Made by a program: the position numbers and the translations under genes. This document shows, in pieces, positions 48,260 through 60,906 of a DNA stretch of 64,000 nucleotides (position 1 is its first letter; each line of letters starts with the position of its first letter). The notes beneath the pieces are model-generated. The model worked only from the letters and a program-made list of their open reading frames with translations, searched no databases and was not told the origin of the DNA. This stretch comes from Endobacterium cereale. GTDB taxonomy: Bacteria; Pseudomonadota; Alphaproteobacteria; Rhizobiales; Rhizobiaceae. The DNA is taken from contig NZ_WIXI01000022.1 in the NCBI RefSeq assembly GCF_009617585.1, positions 62,001 to 126,000 of the forward strand, given 5' to 3'.

Positions 48260-49693
48260 GTGGCTGAAGACAAAAAGCCGGTCATTCTCTGGTTCCGCCG
48301 TGATTTGAGGCTCGACGACAATCACGCGCTTCACGAGGCGGTGGAGACGGACCGGCCGGTCATATGCGTCTATATCCGCGAGCCCGAACAGCCCGATATC
48401 GGCCCGCTGGGCGGCGCGCAGGCGTGGTGGCTGCATCATTCGCTGATGGGGCTGCGGGAAAGCCTGAAGGCGCATGGCAACGATCTCTGCCTTCGCACAG
48501 GCTCGGCCGAAGACGTGCTGCAGGATATCGCCCGCACATCCGGTGCCGAATGCGTGTTCGTCAATCGCGCCTATGAGCGGACATCGGTGGATCGCGAGAT
48601 CGCGCTGGCGTTGAAGGCCGCAGGCATCGGCATCAAGGCTTTCCATGGCCAGCTGCTGCATGATCCGAAAACGATCCGGACCGGCTCAGGCAACGCCTTC
48701 AAGGTCTATACGCCGTTCTGGAACGCCATGCAGAAGCTTGGAGAGCCGGGCGAACCGACGGACGCGCCGGAGACGATCGCGGCGCCTGATACGCATCCAC
48801 ACTCCGAATTGCTCGACGGCTGGAACCTGCTGCCGACGAAACCGAACTGGGCTACAGGTTTTTCAGAATTCTGGACCCCGGGTGAGGCCGGTGCGCAGGA
48901 AAAACTCGAAGACCTGATCGATGCCGATCTGCACGATTACAAACAGGGCCGCGATTTTCCGGGCACCGACGCCACATCAAAACTGTCTCCACACCTGGCG
49001 CTGGGTGAAATCTCCCCTGCCCGCATCTGGCATGCCACCAATGGGCTGGCGCAACGCCACAAGGATGATCTAGTGCATTTTCGCAAGGAACTGGCATGGC
49101 GGGATTTCTGCTACAATCTGCTGATCGAGTTTCCCGAGTTGCGCACGAAAAACTGGGACGACAAGTTCGATGCGTTCGAATGGGAATTCGATGCGAAGGA
49201 TTTTGCCGCCTGGACCAAAGGGCTCACCGGTTATCCGATCGTTGATGCCGGCATGCGCGAACTCTGGCAGACCGGCTATATGCACAACCGGGTGCGGATG
49301 ATCACCGCATCCTTCCTGATCAAGGATCTGTTGATCGACTGGCGGCGCGGCGAAGAATGGTTCCGCGACACGCTGCTGGATGCCGATCCAGCCAGCAACA
49401 CCGCCAATTGGCAATGGGTGGCGGGTTCGGGTGCCGACGCCTCACCGTTCTTCCGCATTTTCAACCCGATCCTGCAAGGCGAGAAATTCGATCCGGGCGG
49501 CGATTACGTCCGCCACTGGGTGCCGGAGCTGGAAAAACTGCCGAAGAAATATATGCACAAGCCGTTCGAGGCGCCGGCCCATGTTCTGGCCGATGCCGGT
49601 GTCGAGCTTGGCAAGACGTATCCCAAGCCGGTCGTCAATCACGGCATGGCGCGAGACCGAGCGCTTGCAACGTATAAAGGCTTGAAGAGCTGA
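48260..49693 (+). CDS. phr: class I deoxyribodipyrimidine photolyase
   Basis: Uses blue light and FADH- to split pyrimidine dimers. The 477 residues start at GTG 48260 with AAGGAGG six bases before it. The antenna-binding half opens KPVILWFRRDLRLDDNHALHEAV. The FAD half shows SKLSPHLALGEISPARIWH, FRKELAWRDFCYNLL, GLTGYPIVDAGMRELWQTGYMHNRVRM, the DADPASNTANWQWVAGSGADASPFFRIFNP block and the C-terminal AGV(E)LGKTYP. It looks like a CPD photolyase, not a 6-4 or cryptochrome type. It sits directly after moeA, where rhizobia I know usually have lexA. Confidence 0.93.
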   Translation: MAEDKKPVILWFRRDLRLDDNHALHEAVETDRPVICVYIREPEQPDIGPLGGAQAWWLHHSLMGLRESLKAHGNDLCLRTGSAEDVLQDIARTSGAECVFVNRAYERTSVDREIALALKAAGIGIKAFHGQLLHDPKTIRTGSGNAFKVYTPFWNAMQKLGEPGEPTDAPETIAAPDTHPHSELLDGWNLLPTKPNWATGFSEFWTPGEAGAQEKLEDLIDADLHDYKQGRDFPGTDATSKLSPHLALGEISPARIWHATNGLAQRHKDDLVHFRKELAWRDFCYNLLIEFPELRTKNWDDKFDAFEWEFDAKDFAAWTKGLTGYPIVDAGMRELWQTGYMHNRVRMITASFLIKDLLIDWRRGEEWFRDTLLDADPASNTANWQWVAGSGADASPFFRIFNPILQGEKFDPGGDYVRHWVPELEKLPKKYMHKPFEAPAHVLADAGVELGKTYPKPVVNHGMARDRALATYKGLKS

Positions 49694-49697
49694 AAAC

Positions 49698-49726
49698 AGA
49701 AAACCCGGCGTAGAGCCGGGTTTTCT
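49698..49726. terminator. bidirectional terminator between phr and pyrG
   Basis: A 12 bp stem (49698-49709 with 49715-49726) with five-base loop GTAGA and A/T flanks; T runs exist on both strands. Confidence 0.88.
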
Positions 49727-49748
49727 TTGATCTTTGAACTGAGACGTC

Positions 49749-51389
<1,641 letters not shown>

Positions 51390-51463
51390 TTACCTTTTTA
51401 AGAATGATTCCGCCAGCCCTAATCGTCCGTTCTTCTGTTGAAAAACGACAGGGGAGAATCAGC

Positions 51464-51497
51464 ACAAAACAAAACCGGCAGGCTTTTGGCCTGCCGG
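51464..51497 (-). terminator. intrinsic terminator of secG
   Basis: CCGGCAGGC (51475-51483), five-base loop, GCCTGCCGG (51489-51497), then TTTTGTTTTG on the minus strand. Confidence 0.85.
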
Positions 51498-51519
51498 AGG
51501 TTCAAACTTTCGACCGGTA

Positions 51520-51960
51520 TTACTGTCCGGTCGGGACAGCCGACGGATCGGCAGGAGCCGGAGCCGGCGTGGCCGGGGCAGCGGGTGCTGCAGCGCCGTT
51601 ACCGGCTGCGGGAGCCGCACCGGACGGTACGCCATTATTGGCCGGCGGAGTTGCCGGTGCCGGGCCGAGCGAGTCGAGAATACCGGTGCCGGTGCCGCGC
51701 TGCTGCTCCGGAATACGATCGAGAATATCGGTCGGACGGGATTCGTAACGGGCGAGAATGCCGAGGCCGAGCGAGGTGATGAAGAACAGCGTCGCCAGGA
51801 TCGCGGTGGTGCGGGTCAGCGCATTGGCCGTGCCGCGTGCCGACATGAAGCCGGAGCCGCCGCCGACGCCAAGGCCGCCGCCTTCGGAACGCTGAATCAG
51901 CACGACGCCGACAAGCGCGAGCACGATCAGGAGATGGATGACGATCAATACGGTCTGCAT
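51520..51960 (-). CDS. secG: protein translocase subunit SecG
   Basis: An auxiliary membrane subunit of the SecYEG channel. The 146 residues have two helices (MQTVLIVIHLLIVLALVGVVLIQ and AILATLFFITSLGLGILA) joined by the loop RSEGGGLGVGGGSGFMSARGTANALTRTT that is the family signature. The C terminus is a Pro/Ala-rich tail of about 70 residues (PAPADPSAVPTGQ at the end), much longer than in E. coli but usual in rhizobia. It lies between tpiA and pyrG on one strand. Confidence 0.95.
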   Translation of the reverse strand: MQTVLIVIHLLIVLALVGVVLIQRSEGGGLGVGGGSGFMSARGTANALTRTTAILATLFFITSLGLGILARYESRPTDILDRIPEQQRGTGTGILDSLGPAPATPPANNGVPSGAAPAAGNGAAAPAAPATPAPAPADPSAVPTGQ

Positions 51961-52068
51961 AACAATCCAGTCCGCCCCGGATGCCGAGGCCCAGTCAAAT
52001 CTTTGCGGCTCTTTAGCCGAGGCGCGCGCGCTTTAAAAGCCCTTACGGCACGTTTTACGCGCTTTAAC

Positions 52069-52848
52069 TCAGGCAACCTCGGCAACGAGCGGTTCACATG
52101 CGGCGTAAATGGCAAGAAAGTCGTCGGCTTTCAAGCTCGCACCACCAACAAGAACGCCATCGACGTTTTCGATTGCCATGATTTCGCCAGCATTGCCCGG
52201 CTTCACCGAACCACCATAAAGAATACGCATGGCGGCGCCTTCCCCGCCCAAACGCGCAACGAGTTCGGCGCGCATGAAGGCATGGGCAACCTCGATATCG
52301 CTGTTGGTCGGCGTCAGTCCGGTGCCGATCGCCCAGACGGGCTCATAGGCAATCACAGTGTTTTCCGCCGTGGCGCCTTCCGGCAAGGAATTGAAGATCT
52401 GGCGCTTCAGCACATCGAGCGTCTGGTAGGCATCGCGCTCGGCCAGTGTTTCGCCGATACAGACGATGGCGGTCAATTCAGCTTCATGAGCCGCTTCCGC
52501 CTTGGCGCGCACCAGATGGTCGGTTTCGGCGTGATCACCGCGACGTTCGGAATGGCCGACGATGACATGGGTGCCAAAGCAGTCTGCGATCATCTGCGCG
52601 GAAATATCGCCCGTATGGGCGCCCGAAACCTTCTGGTGGCAATCCTGCGCGCCGATCAGCAGCGGGCTATCGTCGCAGAGTGCTGTTGCCACATAGAGAA
52701 GGGTCGCGGGCGGGCAGAGAAGCGTTTCGACCTTTTCCGACAGGGGCGTCTTCACGCCTTCCGCCATGGCCTTGATCTGATCAAGCTCGGCGCGGGTGCC
52801 GTTCATTTTCCAGTTTCCGGCAATCAGCGGGCGAATGTCTGGCGTCAT
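52069..52848 (-). CDS. tpiA: triosephosphate isomerase
   Basis: Interconverts dihydroxyacetone phosphate and glyceraldehyde 3-phosphate. The 259 residues have Lys in GNWKMNG, the catalytic His in [14 protein letters not shown], the catalytic Glu in [17 protein letters not shown] and the phosphate-binding [15 protein letters not shown] and [16 protein letters not shown]. It precedes secG by 108 bases on the same strand. Confidence 0.98.
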   Translation of the reverse strand: MTPDIRPLIAGNWKMNGTRAELDQIKAMAEGVKTPLSEKVETLLCPPATLLYVATALCDDSPLLIGAQDCHQKVSGAHTGDISAQMIADCFGTHVIVGHSERRGDHAETDHLVRAKAEAAHEAELTAIVCIGETLAERDAYQTLDVLKRQIFNSLPEGATAENTVIAYEPVWAIGTGLTPTNSDIEVAHAFMRAELVARLGGEGAAMRILYGGSVKPGNAGEIMAIENVDGVLVGGASLKADDFLAIYAACEPLVAEVA

Positions 52849-53003
52849 GAAAATCCTGTCCTCATCCCTATCGTTTCAGTTTGCCGATGCAAAAACTTGT
52901 CCGCGGCAAGCCCGGTCGTATCCAACTAAACCGTACTTAGCCAAGTCGGCAGAAAATTGGTATTCGAAAACGTCAACACGGTTCAAAACCATGGTTACCG
53001 GCG

Positions 53004-53906
53004 TCAGGTCCTGGCGTTTGTCAGGAGAAAGTTCAGAATTTCGCGCCAGTCGCTCATGCGCACCGGCGTGCCGTGGCCGCCGGTATTGAACAGCGTGAAA
53101 CGAGTGGGGTATTTTTTGGCCAGCAGCGAGCGGAAAATGCTGATCTGATCTTCGGCCTTGTAGACCTTGTCGACGCTGCCATGGGTGAAAAACACCGGGA
53201 TACGTACCTTTGCGGCAAGCGACGTCGGAAAATCCGGATCCGGCGGACCGCCGAGCACCGCCATGCCACTCAGATACCGCACGGCCTCCTTGTCGCGCGT
53301 GATGCCGGCACAGATGAAGCCGCCCATCGAAGCGCAGGTCAGGATGACCGGTCGCCCACCGGATTTTTCCGAAGCATGACGGATCAGCGCGGTGATATCC
53401 GCGACGCCCTTGTCATCGAAGCTTCGAACGCTCGGCGAATAATAGGTGCCGCCGTTTTCGACTGCGAGGTTTTTCAGACGGTTGAAATTGCCGCCGAAGG
53501 AATAGTCGTTGGCACCGAGGCGGCGATCCCCTCCCCGGCCGTGGATGAAGATCACGGTAAAAGCCGCGCCATCGCGTTTGCCGACACGGGTGACGTCGAG
53601 GCCGCGGCTACCGATGGAGAGCGTTTCGTTCTCCTGTGAACGGCGCACGCCGAGCGAGACGTATGGCGACTTCACCCGCCGTTCCGGCTCGCTGTCACGG
53701 CCGTTGATGTCACGCATTTCCTGGTAGTCGATGACCTTGAAGGCGCCGCCATCCTTGGTTTCCAGCACGGTCTGCTTTGAAAACAGCTCGTCCTTGAACG
53801 GTTTCAGCGGTCCGTCGGCGGCGACAACAGGTGAGGCTATTCCCAATGAAACCGCCAGAACCAGCGAGACACGCGACAAAAGAGCTGTGGACATGCGGCG
53901 TTTCAT
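53004..53906 (-). CDS. secreted alpha/beta hydrolase
   Basis: A 300-residue exported hydrolase. ATG 53906 opens a signal peptide (KRRMSTALLSRVSLVLAVSLGIASPVVAA, cleavage near residue 30). The hydrolase fold shows the oxyanion strand VIFIHGRGGDRRLGAND, the nucleophile elbow LTCASMGGFICAG (Ser), the acid in FFTHGSVDKVYKAED and the histidine in FNTGGHGTPVR. The elbow C-A-S-M-G-G differs slightly from GxSxG: its first Gly is Ala or Cys. The substrate is unknown. It is divergent from parE. The ribosome site is weak, so the start is somewhat uncertain. Confidence 0.75.
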   Translation of the reverse strand: MKRRMSTALLSRVSLVLAVSLGIASPVVAADGPLKPFKDELFSKQTVLETKDGGAFKVIDYQEMRDINGRDSEPERRVKSPYVSLGVRRSQENETLSIGSRGLDVTRVGKRDGAAFTVIFIHGRGGDRRLGANDYSFGGNFNRLKNLAVENGGTYYSPSVRSFDDKGVADITALIRHASEKSGGRPVILTCASMGGFICAGITRDKEAVRYLSGMAVLGGPPDPDFPTSLAAKVRIPVFFTHGSVDKVYKAEDQISIFRSLLAKKYPTRFTLFNTGGHGTPVRMSDWREILNFLLTNART

Positions 53907-54124
53907 GGTGAGTGTGACCCTTTCAATCTTGCCTTCGACCGAGTGGCAAAGCATCACTTCGCCAAAAGCCGCTTTTGTGACCGTTCTTTGTTACCGTTTT
54001 CGGGCGGCATCGCGAAAAGGCCCGCTTTCTGGCAGAATTGCGGGCGATTCGAAACAGCACAAGATCGGGACGGCCGCGCATCGCGCCTCCCATCTCACGC
54101 AGACAGGTAGTAACGACGCCACCC

Positions 54125-56158
<2,034 letters not shown>

Positions 56159-56159
56159 T

Positions 56160-56211
56160 CAAGGCCTGACAAAGCCTTTTCTACGCCGCCTCAGTCCTGC
56201 TGGGGCGGCGT
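56160..56211. terminator. hairpins between parE and the phytochrome gene
   Basis: AAGGC/GCCTT with TTTTC (56160-56180) and an 8 bp stem ACGCCGCC (56183-56190) with GGCGGCGT (56204-56211) that spans the phytochrome stop codon. Modest support as the shared terminator. Confidence 0.4.
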
Positions 56212-58755
56212 TTCGCGTTCTTCGACGACCTTCATGACCGCAGAGATCAGTGCCGCCGCTTCATAGGGTTTGCGCACGACCGGCGCATCGAAACTGGCGG
56301 GAATGATCGAGCGGTCGCTGTAACCGGTGGCGAAAACGAAAGGCACGTTGCGCCTGGTCAGTTCCTCGGCGATCGGTAGCGAGGTTTCAGCCCCGAGATT
56401 GACGTCGAGGATGGCGACGTCGGGCGTGAAATCGCGCAGGCGACGCAGTGCCTCCGACGCGGACGGGGCAGTGGTCACCTTGCTGATACCGTGATCGGCC
56501 AGCATCGTTTCCACATCGGCGGCGACCAGCATCTGGTCCTCGACGAGAAGCAGGTCGAGTTCCGACATCAGCAAAACGGCCGCATCCTGCGGCTGTCCCG
56601 TGTTTTCCGCCAGTTCCGGCAGGATTTCAGTTTCGGCGATATGGATATGCTGCGCCGGGATCAGGAACCGTCCCTGGACACCATCCGACGCGTATTCAAC
56701 CTTGCTCTTGCCACCGAGTTCAAACGGTACACTGCGATCGATCAGCACGGTGCCGAAGCCCGCACGCGACGGCGGTGTGACGGCAGGTCCCTTGCTTTCG
56801 CTCCAGTTCAGTTCGCAATCGCCATTGTCCAGCCGCTGCCATCTGATCTCCAGAAGGCCTCCTGTCACCGACAGCGCGCCATATTTGGCGGCATTGGTCG
56901 CCAGTTCGTGCAGGACCAGCGCCATGACGGAATAGGCCCGGCTGTCGAGCCAGACATAGGGACCGAGCAGGGTGACGGTGCGGGCGCCGTCCCGGTAGGG
57001 TTTCAGTTCGGCTTCGAGCAGTTCATGAAGCGCACCGCCGTCGCCGCCGCGCACCACCTGATCGTGGGCGAAAGCGAGCGCCTGGATGCGTCCCTTCAGG
57101 GTGGCGATATAATCCTGAAGGTTGCGGCCTTCCTGTACGGGATGGCCGATCAGCGCCTTGATGACGGCAAGGATGTTCTTGACGCGGTGGTTGAGCTCCT
57201 CGTTGAGCATGCGCTGGCGCACATCCGCCTTGCCGCGCTCGTCCTCCAGCAACTCGTTATGGTGCAGAACGATTTCGACCAGAACGGAACGAATGGCCTC
57301 CGCGATTTCCTCCTCGCCGACCGTCCAAGGTTGCGATTGCAGATGCACGGTTTCCTTCCAGATCGCAAAACTCTTGCGTGGTGTCAGGCGGTCGCCAAGC
57401 GGGCCCGTCTCGTAGGATTTTTCGGGATTTCCGGCCCAGTTCACCGTCTGCACCACTTCGCGGCGGAAGAAGAACAGGTAATCGCGTGGACGCTGCGACA
57501 GCGGGATGGCCAGCACACCGCAAACCTCGGATGCATAAGCGACGGCTTCGGGAAGTTGGCCGACGAGATTGTGGGTTGACCAAGTGCGGCTGTTGGAAAC
57601 GCTACCGATGAAATCTGCAAGTGCAGTAACCGCGCCGACCGGTGGAGCCATGCCCGAGGGCGTCCATTCGCCATCCAGCCAAAGGCCGATACCGTCGCTC
57701 GGAATCATCGCCCGGAATTCGGCGATCGATGTGCGCAGCAGTCCACCGAGATCGGTGTGATGCGACGCGGTCTGCAGGAACTGGTCGAGAAAACGACGCG
57801 CTTCGTTGGTGGTGTCTAGGATCTGCTTCTGCTGGAGTGCCGAGAGGTGCATCGACAGGAACTCGCCGAACATTTCGGCGGCAACCCGCTGGGTCAGCGA
57901 CAGGGTTTTCGGGCTGTAGTGATGACAGGCGATCAGGCCCCAGAGTTCGCCATCGATGACGATCGAGATCGACATGGAAGCGCCGACGCCCATGTTGCGC
58001 AGATATTCGCAATGGATTGGCGAGACGCTGCGCAGATGCGCGAAGGAGAGGTCCAGCGGCAGGCCAGCCTCGTCCAGCGTCGGAACAACCGGAACACGAT
58101 GGCCTTCGGCATCGGAAATGATGCGGATAGTGTTGCGCAGGTAGAGGGTTCGCGCCTGTTTCGGGATGTCGCTTGCCGGAAAATACTGCCCCTTAAAGCT
58201 CTCGAGGTCGCGGCGCTTGTATTCGCTCACCACCTGGCCTGCGCCATCCTGCTCGAACCGGTAGACCATGACGCGGTCGTAACCGAGCATGGCATACATC
58301 AGGCGGGTCGACTTCTCGATCAACTGACTGATGCTGGAAATGCTGCGCACGCGGCTGATCAGCATGCGCGCGGTTTCGAGCGGCTGGTCGGAATGGGCCG
58401 CAGCCGGCTGGAATTCGATAATGACGGAGGTCTCGACACGATGCACGGAGACGTCGAAAGCGCCAGCCTCGTTGACATGCACACCCATGCGCAAGGCCGC
58501 CCGGCTCGGGTCATCCGATGTTGCCAACGCATTGCGCAGCGTATGGGCCGCCTCACCGCCGATTACTTCATCGAGGCGCAGTCCGTTGACCTCACCTGAA
58601 ACGCCCAGCATGTCGGCAGCGTTGGCGGAATGGCGGGTGACCACGGCACCTGTGGCATCGCATGCCAGGAGGCAGCCATGTGGCTGGATGCTGCCTGGAA
58701 TATGGATCGGTTCGCGGTCGCAATTGGTAAGATCGACCGTCATCTTGTCAGGCAT
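56191..58755 (-). CDS. bacteriophytochrome HWE histidine kinase with receiver domain (Agp2-like)
   Basis: A red/far-red photoreceptor of 854 residues. Biliverdin attaches to Cys12 in LTNCDREPIHIPGSIQPHG. The PAS (about 20-120), GAF (about 135-305, with FPASDIP at 192-198) and PHY (about 320-500, with the PRxSF tongue motif at 459-463) domains are complete. Then comes an HWE kinase with His523 in LNHRVKNILA, Asn621, and the WxE signature at 651-653, and a receiver (about 733-850) with phosphoacceptor Asp784 and Lys829. This layout matches Agrobacterium Agp2, a bathyphytochrome. No heme oxygenase gene is adjacent. ATG 58755 is preferred to an ATG 17 codons upstream because it places the Cys as in Agp2. 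Confidence 0.94.
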   Translation of the reverse strand: MPDKMTVDLTNCDREPIHIPGSIQPHGCLLACDATGAVVTRHSANAADMLGVSGEVNGLRLDEVIGGEAAHTLRNALATSDDPSRAALRMGVHVNEAGAFDVSVHRVETSVIIEFQPAAAHSDQPLETARMLISRVRSISSISQLIEKSTRLMYAMLGYDRVMVYRFEQDGAGQVVSEYKRRDLESFKGQYFPASDIPKQARTLYLRNTIRIISDAEGHRVPVVPTLDEAGLPLDLSFAHLRSVSPIHCEYLRNMGVGASMSISIVIDGELWGLIACHHYSPKTLSLTQRVAAEMFGEFLSMHLSALQQKQILDTTNEARRFLDQFLQTASHHTDLGGLLRTSIAEFRAMIPSDGIGLWLDGEWTPSGMAPPVGAVTALADFIGSVSNSRTWSTHNLVGQLPEAVAYASEVCGVLAIPLSQRPRDYLFFFRREVVQTVNWAGNPEKSYETGPLGDRLTPRKSFAIWKETVHLQSQPWTVGEEEIAEAIRSVLVEIVLHHNELLEDERGKADVRQRMLNEELNHRVKNILAVIKALIGHPVQEGRNLQDYIATLKGRIQALAFAHDQVVRGGDGGALHELLEAELKPYRDGARTVTLLGPYVWLDSRAYSVMALVLHELATNAAKYGALSVTGGLLEIRWQRLDNGDCELNWSESKGPAVTPPSRAGFGTVLIDRSVPFELGGKSKVEYASDGVQGRFLIPAQHIHIAETEILPELAENTGQPQDAAVLLMSELDLLLVEDQMLVAADVETMLADHGISKVTTAPSASEALRRLRDFTPDVAILDVNLGAETSLPIAEELTRRNVPFVFATGYSDRSIIPASFDAPVVRKPYEAAALISAVMKVVEERETPPQQD

Positions 58756-59194
58756 GTATACTTTCCCTGAAAGCAGATCCGACTGCTTCCGATACGGCCA
58801 ACCCATCGAAATCGACAGGGTTCCCGCGCAACCTCATCCTCTAGAACTCCGAAAACCAGACCGACGCCGCCGGCTTGCCGTGAGCGTTTCGTGTCCCTCC
58901 CGAAGGCATCGCTGCGAGATACCCGACAATGTACCACAGATATCAGCGCTTTAGCACGTGAGCAGATAGAGCACAGTCTTCAGATTTTCCAGATTACGCC
59001 GAAGGTTTCGTTTACGCATCGGCTTAAACAGCATCGCTGCCACACAGCTACTTTGTCACGATCTTCATATTTCTATCGTAAACTTGACCAATCGCAAGTG
59101 AGAGGGTTGCGATCCGGCCGCCAAAGGGTTCCCTTGCGCAGCGGGGTCACATGGCCCATATGCTGATCAACATTTCAGGGAAGAGCAGCCGGCT
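58756..59194. promoter_or_regulatory. 439-base divergent region between the phytochrome and permease genes
   Basis: Must hold both promoters. The stretch near 58960-59090 is A+T-richer. No known operator, RNA or gene was recognised. Confidence 0.3.
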
Positions 59195-60391
59195 GTGAGT
59201 GCATTTGAAAAAAAGACACCATCCAAGGAACCGCGCTGGCTTGGACCGGTCGCGTCTTCCAGCGTTGCCTTGATTCCCTCCATTTCGGCGGCGCGCTGGC
59301 TGTTGGTGCTGGTTGTCTTTGCCGGCATTTATTTCTTCCACGGCTTCATCGTTCCGGTTCTGGCGGCTCTCGTCATCGGTTTCGCCAGCTGGCCGCTCTA
59401 CAGACGCCTCCTTGCCCGCATCGGCGGCAGCACCACGCTCGGCGCAACGATTGCCATTCTCTTCATCATCACTTTCCTGCTGGTGCCGATCGGCATCGCC
59501 ATTTCCTATACGACCGGAGAAGTGCGTGAATGGGTGGGCTGGGCGCTTGAGGTCAACCGCATCGGCGCACCCACGCCGGAATGGATCGCCACCCTGCCCT
59601 ATGCCGGCTCATGGCTGGATAACCAGTGGACCAGTCATATCGGCGTGCCCGGCGCGATCGGCGAGTATATCCAGATCGTCAGCGGCGCCAATATCGGTAA
59701 CATCTATCGCGCGGTCGTCGCGGCTGGCGGCGGCGCCTTCCACCTCGTTCTGACGCTGCTGTTCATGCTGATCGCGCTGTTTTTCGTCTACCGTGACGGT
59801 GCATCCTTCTCGCGCCAGATCGACCTGCTCGGCGAGCGCATCCTGCCGTCGCGCTGGGAGCGCATTTCGCGCGTCGTACCGGCCACGATCAGCTCCACCG
59901 TTACCGGCATGACGCTGATCGCCATCGGTGAAGGCATCGTGCTCGGCATCGCCTACTGGATTGCCGGCGTGCCCTCGCCCGTCACGCTCGGTGTCATCAC
60001 CGGCGTCATGGCGCTGATCCCCGGCGGCGCACCGCTTTCCTTCACCCTCGTCTCCATCTACCTCGTTGCCAGCGGATCACCGTTCGCCGGTATTGCACTT
60101 CTGGTGTGGGGCAGTGTCGAACTCTTCATCGTCGACAAGACGGTGCGCCCGCGTCTTGTCGGCGGCCCGATCAAGCTGCCTTTCCTGCCGACCTTCTTTG
60201 GTCTTGTCGGCGGCGTGAAGACGATGGGCTTTCTCGGCCTGTTCATCGGCCCTGTACTGATGGCGTTGCTCGTGGCCGTATGGCGCGAGTGGGTGCGCGA
60301 AGTGGAACTGTCGGAGCCGCGCGAAGCGGAAGCGGCAAACATACCCGCCACGGAAACGCCAGCCGCACGCCGCGAGGTCGCATCCTCCTGA
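59195..60391 (+). CDS. AI-2E-type (PerM/TqsA) membrane transporter
   Basis: A 398-residue inner-membrane protein with about eight helices and the family's arrangement: N-terminal hydrophobic pair (WLLVLVVFAGIYFFHGFIVPVLAALVIGFASWPLY), a long periplasmic loop in the middle and the terminal block LGVITGVMALIPGGAPLSFTLVSI...PRLVGGPIKLPFLPTFFGLVGGVKTMGFLGLFIGPVLMALL. Members are described as exporters of autoinducer-2 or as ion/proton antiporters, and this one cannot be assigned. GTG 59195 follows GGGAAG loosely. The C terminus is charged. Confidence 0.88.
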   Translation: MSAFEKKTPSKEPRWLGPVASSSVALIPSISAARWLLVLVVFAGIYFFHGFIVPVLAALVIGFASWPLYRRLLARIGGSTTLGATIAILFIITFLLVPIGIAISYTTGEVREWVGWALEVNRIGAPTPEWIATLPYAGSWLDNQWTSHIGVPGAIGEYIQIVSGANIGNIYRAVVAAGGGAFHLVLTLLFMLIALFFVYRDGASFSRQIDLLGERILPSRWERISRVVPATISSTVTGMTLIAIGEGIVLGIAYWIAGVPSPVTLGVITGVMALIPGGAPLSFTLVSIYLVASGSPFAGIALLVWGSVELFIVDKTVRPRLVGGPIKLPFLPTFFGLVGGVKTMGFLGLFIGPVLMALLVAVWREWVREVELSEPREAEAANIPATETPAARREVASS

Positions 60392-60468
60392 TCCTGAATG
60401 ACGCCGGCGGGCTTGCCTTGCTGGCGTCACGATCCTTGGCATAAACTCGTTCTGGAAACAGAACCGGG

Positions 60469-60903
60469 ATGCCCATGAACCCTGCCATCATCGCCATGAC
60501 CATTCTCGGCTGCGACGACGCCGTGAAGGATTGCCAGTATATCGCCACGCTGCAGCAGCGCTGGCCGTCGATCGAGATGTGTAACTCGGTGTCGGAGCAG
60601 CAACTGGCCTCCTTCGCCAATGTCTCCTACCCCGTGGTCATTGCCGTCTGCCAGGACCCCAGAGCACCGGAGACGGCCGACAACGCGTCCCCGCAGCCAA
60701 ACCAGCCGGACACCGAAACGGCGGCCAAGCCGCCGGAAACCGAAGAGCAGAAACGACAAGAGGAACGCGGCATGGCAGCCCGTGCCATCAGTCGCGTAAC
60801 ATCGGCCCTGCCGAGCAGTGACGGTATTCGCACACTGTTCGGCAAGCCGGTACGGCTGGTGGAAAACAGCTATTCCTGGGTCGCGAAGAAATTCCGGGAC
60901 TGA
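60469..60903 (+). CDS. conserved hypothetical protein
   Basis: A 144-residue cytoplasmic protein, or 142 if the second ATG at 60475 is used. The N-terminal 65 residues are well folded in appearance, with AMTILGCDDAVKDCQYIATLQQRWPSIEMC, four Cys, and SYPVVIAVCQ. A polar, Pro/Glu/Thr-rich linker (about 65-100) follows, then a basic C-terminal helix (KPVRLVENSYSWVAKKF). No family was recognised. It is translated toward DUF2336 (convergent, three bases between stops). Confidence 0.6.
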   Translation: MPMNPAIIAMTILGCDDAVKDCQYIATLQQRWPSIEMCNSVSEQQLASFANVSYPVVIAVCQDPRAPETADNASPQPNQPDTETAAKPPETEEQKRQEERGMAARAISRVTSALPSSDGIRTLFGKPVRLVENSYSWVAKKFRD

Positions 60904-60906
60904 GGC

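Noticed and set aside
53970..54000. GTTC...GTTT pair upstream of parE as a LexA box
   Set aside because: parE is reported as an SOS gene in some alphaproteobacteria, so I looked for GTTC-N7-GTTC; the best pair here is spaced nine bases with a mismatch, so it does not fit.
58756..59194. Search for a heme oxygenase or small RNA in the phytochrome upstream region
   Set aside because: No open frame of suitable length with a ribosome site and no convincing structured RNA was seen.
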